Assembly: GCF_026262505.1 (NCBI RefSeq)
Contig: NC_067206.1
Coordinates: 34,301,896-34,365,895 of the forward strand
Source of the DNA: Trichomonas vaginalis G3
Lineage: Eukaryota > Parabasalia > Trichomonadida > Trichomonadidae
DNA length: 64,000 bases
Reading direction: 5' to 3'
The position numbers and the translations under genes are program-made. Below are positions 10,271-19,977 of this stretch, one piece after another. Within the stretch, counting starts at the first letter, position 1; each line of letters starts with the position of its first letter. The notes under the pieces are model-generated. The model made no database searches. It had not been told where the DNA came from and saw only the letters and a list, made by a program, of their open reading frames with translations.

Positions 10271-11953
10271 TTATACAAGTAAGGAAGAATATTTTGCCAA
10301 AATTGGTGAAGAAGGATTTTGTTCCAAAGCAGGCTTTAAAAGCTCCAATTTCTTCGGGTTGTCAACTTCACAAGCGATTGCAACAGCTCTCTCAACAAGC
10401 AATAAGTTATTTGCATGTTGTTGGAGCGCTTTCATAACAGTTGGCATTGCAGACCTTGTTTGTTTAACATCTTCAACTAATCCTGATGTCACACACGCGT
10501 ACAAGAAAGAGATAATATTCAACGCGCATCCTTCGTCTTTCTCATTCAGCATCAATATGGCTGAAGCAGCTTGAATAGCTCTATTCTGATGAATGTAGTC
10601 AGTTGCAAACTCAGCACAGCTTGCTAATGCTGCAAATAAGTTACTGACCAAATCAGGTTCTTTCGCAAATTTGGTTGCAGCAGGAAACATCAAAGAATAA
10701 GCTTTTTCTGCGCGTTTCTTGAGCTCTTCTACTGGTGGTGTTGGGAGATTGTGTTCTTTGTCATCTGCGGCTCCCATGAACATATGTGTAATTAAGATTG
10801 ATGTGGCCGATAAAACCGTCAAATTATCGGTGTTTTTAGAAATTACGTCGAAAATCCAGTCTGGTCCGCCGTTTTCTGTTTCGAGCATGCGTGCGTTCTG
10901 GCGGAGCTGGCATGATTTCGAAAGGAAAATCAAAGATCCTTTGGTTTTGGCCGAAATTGCTTTGGATATTCCTCCTTCTATGCCAACCTTAAGGAAATGT
11001 TCTTCTTTCTCCATAAGATGGAGGAGTAAGTAGTATGCTGCTTCTTGTTCGTCTTCTTTAAGCTCTAAATCGAGTGATTTTAGTATTGGACCAATGAAAT
11101 CGACTGCATTAAGGGAAGGAAGTAGTTGTTGAGGTAATAAACGTAAGAACATTAAGACTGCTCCCATAATTGGTGCATTTTGGCCCCAGTTTTGTACAAC
11201 TGCGCGAGTAATTAAAGCTTGAGCGAAAAGATCACCGACACCATGCTCAACGAGTGCTCTAATAGCGACCAATGATGCAAGAACGAGCATCTCTTCGCCT
11301 AAATAGAGCTGTATAACTGCGTAAAGGATTCTGCAGCATCCGGTCGAGTTCAATTTTTTGATTAAGTTAGCATCCATAACGGATTCGTTAGCTGCTTTGG
11401 TAATACCAACGAGATCCGTTAACAGTGATGTCGGATCTAAGAGTAATGCAAGTAATTCCGAAAATGGTTTGAGTTCTGGGTCGTCTTGGTCAAATTGAGG
11501 TACGCCAAGACGATTAAGGATGCTTCTCATACCCATCTGTCCAGCTCCTTCAAAATCAAGTGTGACAGCTTGTGCATATTGTTGCAATGCCTCAAGTAAC
11601 TGGATCTGTGATTCGAATACATTACCTCTCCTTACAAAAGCGAGAGAAAGAAGGAATGTCAGCTTGTCCTGTTTAATCTGTTCGTTTGTCATTTTGGCCT
11701 GTATTTCTTCTGGTCGGAATTTTTGGTAGATATTGATGATTTCTGTGGCATCTTTTGAAGCTTCCTCACGTTTGGCAACGGCAAGGTAGCATCCTGATCT
11801 GTTTGACAAGCATGTCATCTTCAACATTGCTTCTTCCTCATTATTTGGTTCAAGACCATCAATAACTTTTGTGAAATCAGTGATGGCTTCCTCAAATTTA
11901 CTACTGTTCATGTTTTTAACACCTGAATCTTTATATTTATTTAATGTTTCCAT
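10271..11953 (-). CDS. TPR/armadillo-repeat protein, UNC-45-like
   Basis: A 560-residue host protein from an ATG at 11953. The first 130 or so residues form tetratricopeptide repeats: KDSGVKNMNSSKFEEAITDF, then SNRSGCYLAVAKREEASKDA and RRGNVFESQIQLLEALQQYA follow the TPR pattern, with Asn and Arg/Lys at positions used in chaperone-binding TPR clamps. The remainder is a helical, Leu/Ala-rich repeat region typical of ARM/HEAT folds, without catalytic motifs. TPR followed by ARM repeats is the layout of UNC-45/SGT-type co-chaperones that bind Hsp90 or Hsp70 and clients in the cytosol. It is shorter than animal UNC-45 (about 930 aa), so the exact orthology is uncertain. Its start faces the 12.0-12.2 kb gap. 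Confidence 0.8.
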   Translation of the reverse strand: METLNKYKDSGVKNMNSSKFEEAITDFTKVIDGLEPNNEEEAMLKMTCLSNRSGCYLAVAKREEASKDATEIINIYQKFRPEEIQAKMTNEQIKQDKLTFLLSLAFVRRGNVFESQIQLLEALQQYAQAVTLDFEGAGQMGMRSILNRLGVPQFDQDDPELKPFSELLALLLDPTSLLTDLVGITKAANESVMDANLIKKLNSTGCCRILYAVIQLYLGEEMLVLASLVAIRALVEHGVGDLFAQALITRAVVQNWGQNAPIMGAVLMFLRLLPQQLLPSLNAVDFIGPILKSLDLELKEDEQEAAYYLLLHLMEKEEHFLKVGIEGGISKAISAKTKGSLIFLSKSCQLRQNARMLETENGGPDWIFDVISKNTDNLTVLSATSILITHMFMGAADDKEHNLPTPPVEELKKRAEKAYSLMFPAATKFAKEPDLVSNLFAALASCAEFATDYIHQNRAIQAASAILMLNEKDEGCALNIISFLYACVTSGLVEDVKQTRSAMPTVMKALQQHANNLLLVERAVAIACEVDNPKKLELLKPALEQNPSSPILAKYSSLLV

Positions 11954-12219
11954 TGGTTTTGGGAAATGTCAAAAACGATTCTGAAACGCGCATTCAATTT
12001 TATCGTAGTACGATGAAAAACTTTTAATTAATTTTCAAAACAAGCATTCATAAACATACAACTCATTCATTGATTCTGAATGAGTCACTTTTCTCATGAT
12101 TCATCTACAACGTCATTTTTGCCAGTTTTTTTTTTGATCTTCAATCCACAAAATTGGCATCTTCCAAAATCTATTTTAAAATTGCTCAATTTTAGATTCT
12201 TTCACGTTGTGATGGTATA

Positions 12220-12453
12220 TTACACCATTCTAATGTGATGAAAGGATGAAATGGCCAAAATTATTTGAAGTGCAATGATATTATTTAATAGAGGATGAAG
12301 TCCAACTAAATAAGAACTGAATAGAACAACAACAACGAATAAATATGTCAAATTTTTATGGAATTTCATCTTTCCTTTTTGTAAAAAAACCTTTCCAAAG
12401 TTCGAAATTTTACAACACAATGTTCCGCACAAGATTATGAGATGCACCCACAT
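12220..12453 (-). CDS. Possible small membrane protein, 77 aa
   Basis: An ATG-initiated frame with a hydrophobic segment (LTYLFVVVVLFSSYLVGL) that could span a membrane, preceded by a basic stretch. The upstream sequence has TCATTA immediately before the ATG, which is unusually close for an initiator. The frame may be fortuitous in such AT-rich DNA; an internal Met before the hydrophobic segment is another possible start. Confidence 0.3.
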   Translation of the reverse strand: MWVHLIILCGTLCCKISNFGKVFLQKGKMKFHKNLTYLFVVVVLFSSYLVGLHPLLNNIIALQIILAISSFHHIRMV

Positions 12454-12604
12454 AATGAGTTCGAATTTTTGGAGTATCTAATTTGTGCATATATCTTACT
12501 TGTGATGTAAACCTCTCAAATATTGGAGCGATAGACAGGACGATAAAACTTTTAAAAAAATGGATTTTTGAAATATTTAGGGTTTATTCATACATTGATT
12601 TTAT

Positions 12605-12781
12605 TTAGCTGAATGCTGAGATATACTCCATATAGTCAGCCATAGACCTTGAATGTTTATATCTTCCTTGAAGATATCTATATGGGCCAGGGCCACCGGA
12701 CTTTTCAATTCTAGTTGTTATATTTGATCTTTGAGAAGATGAACTGCTCTTCGATTGGGATGATCCTTGCTTAGAACTCAT
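12605..12781 (-). CDS. 58-aa Ser-rich protein, divergent paralog at array edge
   Basis: A 58-residue protein. Residues 1-17 (MSSKQGSSQSKSSSSSQ) are identical to the array copies, while residues 18-58 are only loosely similar (shared pattern R-I-E, GGP, Y-L-x-GRY, SMA-Y-M). A Gly/Pro turn and a Tyr-rich C-terminus are visible; there is no signal peptide or membrane segment. Its start and about 100 bp upstream match the neighbouring plus-strand copy base for base in inverted orientation, then similarity falls away on both sides. It marks the left edge of the amplified array. Function unknown. Confidence 0.6.
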   Translation of the reverse strand: MSSKQGSSQSKSSSSSQRSNITTRIEKSGGPGPYRYLQGRYKHSRSMADYMEYISAFS

Positions 12782-13318
12782 CTTTTAAAAATGAAATGAG
12801 TTCTATTTTTTGTCAAAAATTTTATTCCTAGTCAAAAATTTTGAATCAAATTGATTCACACTATAATGATTAAAGTTAAAAATATTTGATCCATGGTTGT
12901 TACAATTATAACGTCAAGATAAATCCAATATTATGAATTCTTATTTCAAAAAAAAAGTAAAGGCTCAAAGCTAAAAGCTAAAAGATTGATAATAGCACCG
13001 TATTTATTAAGATGAACAAAACAATCGCAAATCAAATTGAATGATTAAGGAGAAAGGAAATTTAAAGAAAAATTGAATACCCTCAAAATTTCAAAATTTT
13101 GAAGAGGAATTCATTAGATTAATTTTATCTTGAAGTTATAGTTTTAATAACAATCGATCAAATATTTTAAATTTTAATCATTATAGTGTGAATCAATTTG
13201 ATTCAAAATTTTTGACTAGGAATAAAATTTTTGACAAAAAATAGAACTCATTTCATTTTTAAAAGATGAGTTCTAAGCAAGGATCATCCCAATCGAAGAG
13301 CAGTTCATCTTCTCAAAA
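12728..13318. repeat. Inverted promoter repeat between divergent 58-aa genes
   Basis: The two genes are fired outward from a shared inverted repeat. Arms of about 150 bp (roughly 12728-12880 and its complement ending near 13318) cover the first 17 codons, the initiator and the upstream block, and are identical. Inside lie diverged arms and a 166-bp non-palindromic spacer (12941-13106). That spacer is in the opposite orientation to the equivalent spacers at 42831, 53223 and 63610. Confidence 0.8.
13253..13258 (+). promoter_or_regulatory. Initiator-like TCATTT for the 58-aa gene
   Basis: TCATTT lies 11 nt from its A to the ATG at 13266, inside TTTCATTTTTAAAAG. It fits the trichomonad initiator pattern TCA-Py-(A/T), where transcription starts at the A and the leader is very short. 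The same block precedes every copy of this gene. Confidence 0.6.
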
Positions 13319-13442
13319 AACAGACTCTAGAATTAGCAGAATTGAAAATAGTGGGGGTCCTGCTCAACATGAATATCTTAGAGGAAGGTATAATGCAGGT
13401 TCTATGGCAGAGTATATGAGTATTATCACTAGATATGGATAA
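13266..13442 (+). CDS. 58-aa Ser-rich protein (array form, unit 1 left)
   Basis: 58 residues from ATG to TAA, the stop being followed by TAATAAA-like sequence. Residues 1-16 are a Ser/Gln/Lys tract; then SRISRIE, a GGPAQHEYL turn and GRYNAGSMAEYMSIITRYG. No family was recognised. This copy has Ala in the GGP-(A/V)-QH motif, as do the other copies on the side of the unit with the full acyltransferase. It is too short for many gene finders, but is kept intact in every copy and has a good initiator, so it is probably real. Confidence 0.65.
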   Translation: MSSKQGSSQSKSSSSSQKTDSRISRIENSGGPAQHEYLRGRYNAGSMAEYMSIITRYG

Positions 13443-14033
13443 ATATAATAAATGTATGAATAAACTTTGAATATAACTAAAAATTCATTTTTATTATTCT
13501 TTCTATCTTAATCATGATAAAAATAAGATCCACATTAACTTCATCCTCCTATATATGGTTAATGAAATTAATAAATTTTAAATGACTGAAGTTACAAATA
13601 ACTTTTGAAAATCCATGCAAATAGTATTAAACATTAATTTGAAACACCAATATATAATATTGATCAAAAATAAATGATCGCCTTATAATCATATCTGAAT
13701 TTCGATTCAAAAATTGAAATTGAACTACAATCACTGTCTTAATGAGACATATAATTAATTTATTGTAATTCTAATATCTAAATGGTTAGCAAAATAGCTG
13801 TGAATTCATATGGACAAATGTCAGAAAAAATTCAAAACTTTATGACGCAACTCACTTGTTTCAAAATTTTTATCATGTATTTATTGAACAATAAGAACTC
13901 GAAGCTATATAATCTTGAATTATCAAAAGCAATGTAATTTTTAAACAATTGGCCGGAATATATTTTTCTCTCAAAAATTTGAGATAAATAGTTAATTAAA
14001 AAAATACACTTCATTTTTATACAGCAATAGAGG
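13443..14033. other. Intergenic between 58-aa gene and dehydrogenase
   Basis: About 590 bp of A/T-rich DNA, repeated at all six equivalent positions. The end nearest the dehydrogenase carries its promoter (TTCATTTTT at 14010-14018). No further gene seen. Confidence 0.5.
14011..14016 (+). promoter_or_regulatory. Initiator-like TCATTT for the dehydrogenase
   Basis: Part of ACACTTCATTTTT, a 13-mer shared exactly with the acyltransferase promoter at about 35469. The A of TCA is 21 nt from the ATG at 14034. Confidence 0.55.
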
Positions 14034-14798
14034 ATGAAGTGGCTTTGGACTAATAATGTTCAGTTAGCTTTCGGTGCTAATGCTGTTCAAGAGCATCTCA
14101 AGGATTTCGTCCCAAGAAAATCACGCGTTTTATGCACATTTGGCGGCGGATCAATTGATAAGAATGGTGCTCGTTCAGTGTTGTTAAAGCATTAGCCGAT
14201 CTTGAATGCGAAGTCAAATGGCAAGGAGGCATTCAGCCAAACCCAGAATACAAAACGTGTTTGGAAATTATCAAAGTTGTTCGTGAATACAAACCTGACT
14301 TACTCCTTGCCGTTGGAGGTGGCTCAGTTCTTGATGCAACCAAGTTCATTTCAGCTGCTGCATCTCTTGATCCATCAGTTGATGCTTGGGATATCATCTC
14401 AAAAGGTGCTTTCCCTGAGAAGGCGATTCCAGTTGGTTCAATCATTACTCTTCCAGCAACTGGTTCTGAATGGAACAATACATTTGTTATCTCAAGAGAA
14501 GATAGGAAAGAAAAGAATTACGGAGGTGCTCAAATCACATATCCGAAGTTCTCAATCATTGATCCAAGATACACGATGACATTACCACAGAGACAAATCA
14601 GAAATGGTTTGTTCGATGCGATGATTCATTGCACAGATCAAGTTATTACAGGCGATAAATGCCCAATGGCAGACAATTTCTTCTTTTCTGTCATGAAAGA
14701 ACTTGTTGACATTAGCACTGGTTTATTGCAACCTGATGCTTCATTAGAACTTCATGAGAGATTGATTGTTGCTTCAGAATTCGCACAGAACCAAATAT
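14034..14798 (+). pseudogene. Iron-type alcohol dehydrogenase copy 1, 5' part
   Basis: This copy is split by the 19.5-kb element; its 3' part resumes at 34292. The start is MKWLWTNNVQLAFGANAVQ, typical of NAD(P)H-dependent butanol dehydrogenase/YqhD enzymes, followed by the GGGS-type nucleotide-binding motifs (FGGGSIDKNG and AVGGGSVLDATKF). About 48 codons in, the frame is disrupted and a stop follows, while clear homology continues in another frame. The same disruption is present in all six copies. With this and the insertion, this copy cannot make a full enzyme in the ordinary way. Confidence 0.85.
14794..14798. repeat. 5-bp target duplication AATAT, left
   Basis: AATAT occurs once in uninterrupted dehydrogenase copies, and twice here, flanking the element (14794-14798 and 34292-34296). 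Removing the element and one copy restores the sequence seen in the other five copies. Confidence 0.9.
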
Positions 14799-14979
14799 AG
14801 TTAGTATACATATCATGTGTACGGTGGCACTGCGTTCCACCTTACCCAATACTTGTGAATTTGACACTTTACAAAACCGTTAACGTATATTTTACAACAC
14901 AAACACAAACACCAACTTAACCTTAAATATTTATAAAGCCGCCAACCACTTCACCTTACTACTGTAAAAATAAACGTTC
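14799..14979. repeat. Element terminus, left inverted repeat end
   Basis: 181 bp before the first gene. It pairs with 34111-34291 with only a couple of differences, one near base 15 of the terminus. No coding content. Confidence 0.85.
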
Positions 14980-15306
14980 TCACTTACAAAAGTATTGCAA
15001 CTCTTCCCATTGCTGTGCTTCACACAATAGTTCATATTCTTCAGTATCGCTGCTGTCGCTCCAATCGTCAGAGTCAAAGTCACTGTCAAAATAAATGTTA
15101 GTAAGTTTTGACAAAGCTAATGAAACACGTTTACCGTTTGTATCGTATGCTTGTATAAACTTTCCATTCTTCATTCCTTCATAAACGCTCAAACTAACTT
15201 TACCCTTTCTCCCTCGTATCTGATAGAATGTATTTTCACGAGGAACGAAGAACAAATTCTTGAACTCATGACCGTTGTAGTTTGTTATCTCAATAGTTTT
15301 CGTCAT
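14980..15306 (-). CDS. 108-aa protein with acidic tail (left arm)
   Basis: 108 residues from an ATG, preceded by an A/T-rich block. Residues 1-70 look like a small beta-rich domain (ITNYNGHEFKNLFFVP, then a basic RGRKGK loop). Residues 75-95 are very acidic (DSDFDSDDWSDSSDTEE), and the end is Gln/Glu/Leu-rich. The protein is identical in both arms. An acidic Ser/Asp tail after a basic-loop domain would suit a DNA-binding or DNA-mimic factor, but no family was recognised. It lies next to the element terminus and reads outward. Confidence 0.65.
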   Translation of the reverse strand: MTKTIEITNYNGHEFKNLFFVPRENTFYQIRGRKGKVSLSVYEGMKNGKFIQAYDTNGKRVSLALSKLTNIYFDSDFDSDDWSDSSDTEEYELLCEAQQWEELQYFCK

Positions 15307-15407
15307 TTATATAAAAATAAACTTAAAAATAATTTTAAAAATAAACTTAAAATTAATGATATCACCACTCCCACACGTATGAAAACATCCATTTAAATTT
15401 AGGTGAA

Positions 15408-15425
15408 GTGGTGAGATCTCACCTC
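15408..15425. promoter_or_regulatory. GATC-centred palindrome, gene-side copy (left)
   Basis: GTGGTGAGATCTCACCTC contains the 14-bp palindrome GGTGAGATCTCACC, preceded by AGGTGAA and followed by a TCACC echo. It lies between the 78-aa and 108-aa genes. The same motif recurs throughout the inner repeats. Confidence 0.6.
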
Positions 15426-15452
15426 TTTTTTCACCCTGTTGAATTCATTGCT

Positions 15453-15689
15453 TTATAACTCTCTTCCTTTCTCCAACTCTTCTAACTTCTTCTTAAGTTC
15501 AGCAATGTTGTCCTCATGAAGTTTAATCTTCCTTAATATACCTTCTTTATCTAATGGTTGCTTTATCTTTCTAAACTGAACTCTACCATCCTTCATAGTA
15601 TGAATGTAAAAACCTTCTGGAATAGTTCCTGATTTAATGTATTCTACCAAAAACTTTTGTTTCATTGCTTCAGTGACTTTATTTGTCAT
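15453..15689 (-). CDS. 78-aa coiled-coil protein (left arm)
   Basis: 78 residues: an N-terminal helical segment, a short basic middle (KDGRVQFRKIK), and a C-terminal coiled coil (KLHEDNIAELKKKLEELEK). Identical in both arms. It may be a small DNA-associated or dimerising factor; the family is unknown. Confidence 0.6.
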   Translation of the reverse strand: MTNKVTEAMKQKFLVEYIKSGTIPEGFYIHTMKDGRVQFRKIKQPLDKEGILRKIKLHEDNIAELKKKLEELEKGREL

Positions 15690-16483
15690 TTTACTCTAAG
15701 GTGAAGCTAGCACAGCGATAATGGATTTCATGACTTTTTAGTATTTCATGCAATCTTAACAGATAGCCTTACAAGTACTTCCAGTGTCCCTAGCTGTCCC
15801 TCCTTTCTATATAACTCCATGACATTTATAATCTCACGAAACTTAACAGGTAGCATAACAGATTAAAATCAGATGAGGTTTTGAACCAAAATTTCTAAGC
15901 AACGTTGTCAAGGATTTTGAGGAACTAGGGACAGAGTGTGGCAAAGTCCAAGATTTAATTTATCTTCATCTGTTTCATCAGCTATCTCATCTAATATGCC
16001 AATATTTTATTCATAACTCGTGGCAAACTCACTAACCTTCATTATGTTCATCTGCATGCTTCATCTGATAGAAAGTATGACTTTCATTAACTCTGTGAGA
16101 TAATGAAAACTACTAGGGACAGAGACCATGGCAAAGTTTATGACTTTCATTATTTCCAGAACTTAATGAAAACTACTAGGGACAGAGACCATGGCAAAGT
16201 TCATGATTTAATTTATTCTCTCACTAACAACAAACACAAACTCCAACACAAACTTCAGCACAAATGACAAACACAAACTCCAACACAAACTTCAGCACAA
16301 ATGACAAACACAAACTCCAACACTAACGACAAGTACTAACTTCAGCACAAATGACAAACACTAACAACAAACACAAACTCCAACACAAACTCCAACACTA
16401 ACGACAAGTACTAACCTCAGCACAAAATGACAAACACTAACAACAAACACAAACTCCAACACTAACGACAAAAATAAATGTCC
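15690..16483. repeat. Minisatellite and short repeats between 78-aa gene and helicase (left)
   Basis: From about 16220 to 16470 the DNA is a run of related units built on AACACAAACTCCAACAC, ACTTCAGCACAAATGAC and AACGACAAGTACTAAC. From 15780 to 16200 there are repeated blocks with CTAGGGACAGAG and CCATGGCAAAGT. No gene was seen. The mirror copy is at 32582-33375. Confidence 0.75.
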
Positions 16484-19105
16484 TCACTTCTTAACAAAGT
16501 AATATGTGCTTCTTACACCACCATAGCTCAAACGTTTCTTTTCAAACATCGATTGAAACTTATTTTGAGCCATTGGCTTTAGTCTCTTTTTCTTCAAATA
16601 CGCCAAGAAATCTTCTTCACATCTTTTCACTTCATAGCCTTCTTTAAACTCCTCCTTGTTAAGTTCTATGAAATCCTTTATATCATTCTTTGTTGCAATG
16701 GCTTCTTCACGAACGACATCATGAACTATTTCAACACTGTTCTCATGTATGACCTCCTCACTGTTCTCATGAACTATTTCATCATTGCATTCATGTATGA
16801 CCTCCTCACTGTTCTCATGAACTATTTCATCATTGCATTCATGTATGACCTCCTCACTGTTCTCATGAACTATTTCAACACTGTTCTCATGAACGACCTC
16901 CTTACTGTCTTTCATAAGCGTTTCAAAGTCTCCTTTACTCATTACTTCAATCTCATGCTGTTCACAGTAGTACTTAAACTCACTGTATATGTCTTTGTTG
17001 TATGTTATATTGCTTCCCATGTACTCCATGAATTTTTCAAGCACTTCCTCATAATTCACTGTTTCTTTCTTTCCACGACCTTCTAATATCATACTTGCTT
17101 CGTAAATATAACTTCTTGCAGAACCGTCTCGCTTTCTACTTCTCTTCACAAATTCTCTCATCTTGCCACCAAATACATTTGAACTACATGCAAAGAATTC
17201 ATTCTCCTTCGCAAATTCTTTATATCTTCTGTAGCACTCTGTACAATTCCATCCGGATACAAACTTTTCATAGAACTCCTCGTAAAACATTTGGTAAGGT
17301 GTTTTGTTCATTTCGATGAGTTCTTGTTTAGCCCTGGTGAATGGTATCTTCCTTACATCAAATTCACTTAAATCTTTCTTCATGAAGTACGTCAGTAAGT
17401 TTGAATAAAACTCTTCATTAAAGCTTTCAATGAGATTTGAGAAATATTCGTAATTTCCTTTGTATCTGCTGCTTACGTCAATGACAACAAATCTTCTGTC
17501 GTCTTTGTCAATCTTTACTGAGTTGAAGTTGTTAGATATCATGATGATATTACAAACATTCTCTATCTTTCTTACTGGCTGACACTTCTGATTTAAGTCC
17601 AACTGAGTCTCTGTTACTATTGACTTTAGTGCGTCGTGGTTCATGACCTTAGACGTATCGCATGAGCTTAGTTCATTGCATACGATGAGCTTCATGTTCT
17701 CAATAGCAGCATTGAATCTACCAACCACATTCTCTATTGCCGTTATATTATTGTTGGCGTACTTGCTAATGAGCTCGCATAGAACATTACTAAGTACATT
17801 CTTACCAGTTCCTTGCTTTCCTATTAACAAAAGTACTGTTCCAGTCTTTCCACAAGGATTTTGAACGATGTAGGCGAACCAGTTCAAAACATACTCATAA
17901 AGCTCTTCATCCTCATTACATATGACATCGTGAACATGTTTCAAATATCCTTCAATAACGTTCTCATCTACTTCATTCAGTACCTCATACTCATATCCTC
18001 TGAAATAGCTGTAAATGTCATCTCTTTCGTCAAAGAATCTCATGCCTGACTTCATAAGATAGTTCTTGTTCTGACCCGCTTCATAAATCATCAGTGCGTT
18101 CACATCCTTCTCCTCAATACGTCCTACATAAATACTCTTCATGAGCTTATTGAATTCCTTGCTATCTACTGACAAGTGTTGTTGTGTCTCGTATTCCATC
18201 ATAATCTTTCACTAGATATGTCATACGTGCTCCGTCAATAACAACAACACATCTTCTTAAGTCATTTATAACACTAGCTATGTCAATACCTTCTTCACTC
18301 ATGTACTTATTTCTTCTCAAGTCCTTTAGTGTGAAAGTGTCTCTAAGTTCTATTTCAAGCAATTCATTTACACATCCTTTGCAATACTTCTCTATAAAAT
18401 ATTTCTGTCGTTCTTTACTAAGTTTTTAACAGCTCTGAAGAACCATGTGTTTTGACTCAAACATCCTTCACAACTTCTCTCATTCATTCCTAGTTCTTTC
18501 ATGTCATTATCTTCAACCTCTATGGTCTCATTGACTAAGGTCAAAGGGTTCTTAGTCATTGCTGGTCTTATCTGAAACAATGTTTGTGCAACAGGTTTAA
18601 CTAGTTCAGCAACGTCCTTCCTTAATATGAATAGCTGTTTCCACTCATCTTTGCTAACAGTTCTTTCATAACCACTGACAGTAATGATTTCATTTGCTGA
18701 CCTTAGACACTTATGTTCTATCATTTGTATTGCTTTTGTGTAAGGCTTTCGTGAGCATAGGTTGTATATGTCATTCCTGCAATGTTCATTCATGCCAATA
18801 GTACTAAATCCTTTCTTTGCTGTTGAATGCATAATATCCATTAGTTCCTGTGTTCGTATTGCTGTCTCATAAAATACAACAAGACCTTTGTCATCTATGA
18901 CGTACTTACCGAAAACATTGCTTATATTCTTTAACCATGAAATAACATCCTCATTCATGCTGTCAAACATGAAGTAAGGTCTTACATACTCTTCACTTAT
19001 AAGATACTCCACAAAATACTTGTTAAGCTCTATGTCCTCGTGAGCGATTTCATTAGGTTTGATATTAGTTCCTTTTGTCATTGCTGTCATGTACTTCACT
19101 CTCAT
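16484..19105 (-). pseudogene. SF3 primase-helicase gene, left arm (broken)
   Basis: Mirror copy of the right-arm helicase, with nearly the same sequence but not readable as one frame; about two breaks. The Walker A, Walker B and C-motif region is still present. See the right-arm copy for domains. Confidence 0.85.
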
Positions 19106-19205
19106 AGTTCCTTTCAATAGCGTAAAAATACTTCATTGTTTCATAACTGCTCTAAATTCTGTTCAAAATTCGTACAACATAACTTTTTAACATTAGTGAA
19201 AGAAC

Positions 19206-19910
19206 ATGAGCGAAACAACAACATCTAACATTACAGAAGAAGTCAATGACAATGCCGATGAAAACATTACAGAAGGAGCTAGTGAAAATATTGACGAGTT
19301 CAGTGAGGAAGAAGATATTGAGGACGTCAATGAGAACGTTAGTGGGGAACAAACTCAATGGGAAACATTGAGAAATCATGAAGATTATGAGATTTGTACG
19401 ACATATCCTTTTACTATTCGTCGAAAGAAAAACAAACATATTAAGAGTGAATGCTTAAATAATCATGGTTATATTGAGCTTAGTTTAAACAACAAAACAC
19501 ATTTAAAACATAGAATTATTGCAGAACAGTGGATTGAAAATCCAAACAATTTGAAAGAAATAGACCATATAAATCATGATAGAACGGACAACAGAATCTC
19601 AAACCTTCGTTGGTGTTCTAAATCTGAAAACAATAGAAATAAAAGCAAGTATGGCGATATAGTTTATGAGTTCGTTGATGAAATATCTGACGAAGCTGTT
19701 GAAATAACAGCTTATGGTAAGCATTCGTTTGAGTTCTACTACTATGTTGAGAATGAGGACGCATTCTATTATTATACAGGTCTTAACTATCGAAAACTTC
19801 ATATAAACTTTACAAAAACAGGTGCTGCTTATGTTTCTATGATAGATACAGAAAACAAGAGAGTAATCTTATGCATAAACAAATTCAAACGCTTGTACGG
19901 CTTCATGTAG
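19206..19910 (+). CDS. NUMOD4-HNH endonuclease (left arm, looks whole)
   Basis: A 234-residue protein from an ATG. Residues 1-50 are acidic and Glu/Asn-rich. Residues 52-110 match the NUMOD4 pattern (W-E-T-L-x-N-H-E-D-Y-E-I, then NNHGYIELSL). Residues 101-145 form an HNH-3 type nuclease: HRIIAEQWIENPNNLKEID, then HINHD-TDNRISNLRW, with the His-Asn-His type metal and catalytic residues in place. The remaining 90 residues look beta-rich and Tyr-rich. Such proteins are free-standing homing-type endonucleases in phages and viruses, cutting double-stranded DNA at long sites. Here it stands back-to-back with the helicase gene, about 100 bp apart, so the two probably share a promoter region. A role in the element's own mobility or copying is inference. 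Confidence 0.82.
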   Translation: MSETTTSNITEEVNDNADENITEGASENIDEFSEEEDIEDVNENVSGEQTQWETLRNHEDYEICTTYPFTIRRKKNKHIKSECLNNHGYIELSLNNKTHLKHRIIAEQWIENPNNLKEIDHINHDRTDNRISNLRWCSKSENNRNKSKYGDIVYEFVDEISDEAVEITAYGKHSFEFYYYVENEDAFYYYTGLNYRKLHINFTKTGAAYVSMIDTENKRVILCINKFKRLYGFM

Positions 19911-19977
19911 GACAAACATTATTTTTCAACACTAACGCCAACACGTAGGACAAACATTCATGACTAACATTACTGTA

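Noticed and set aside
13832-14014. 60-aa minus-strand frame upstream of each dehydrogenase
   Set aside because: It overlaps the dehydrogenase promoter, is A/T-driven, and has no initiator of its own.
14202-14579. 125-aa frame overlapping the dehydrogenase
   Set aside because: It is a frame shadow. The overlapping frame carries the GGGS motifs and metal ligands of the dehydrogenase family; this one has none.
16721-17086. 121-aa plus-strand frame in the helicase region
   Set aside because: It is the antisense image of the 24-bp repeats in the helicase gene.
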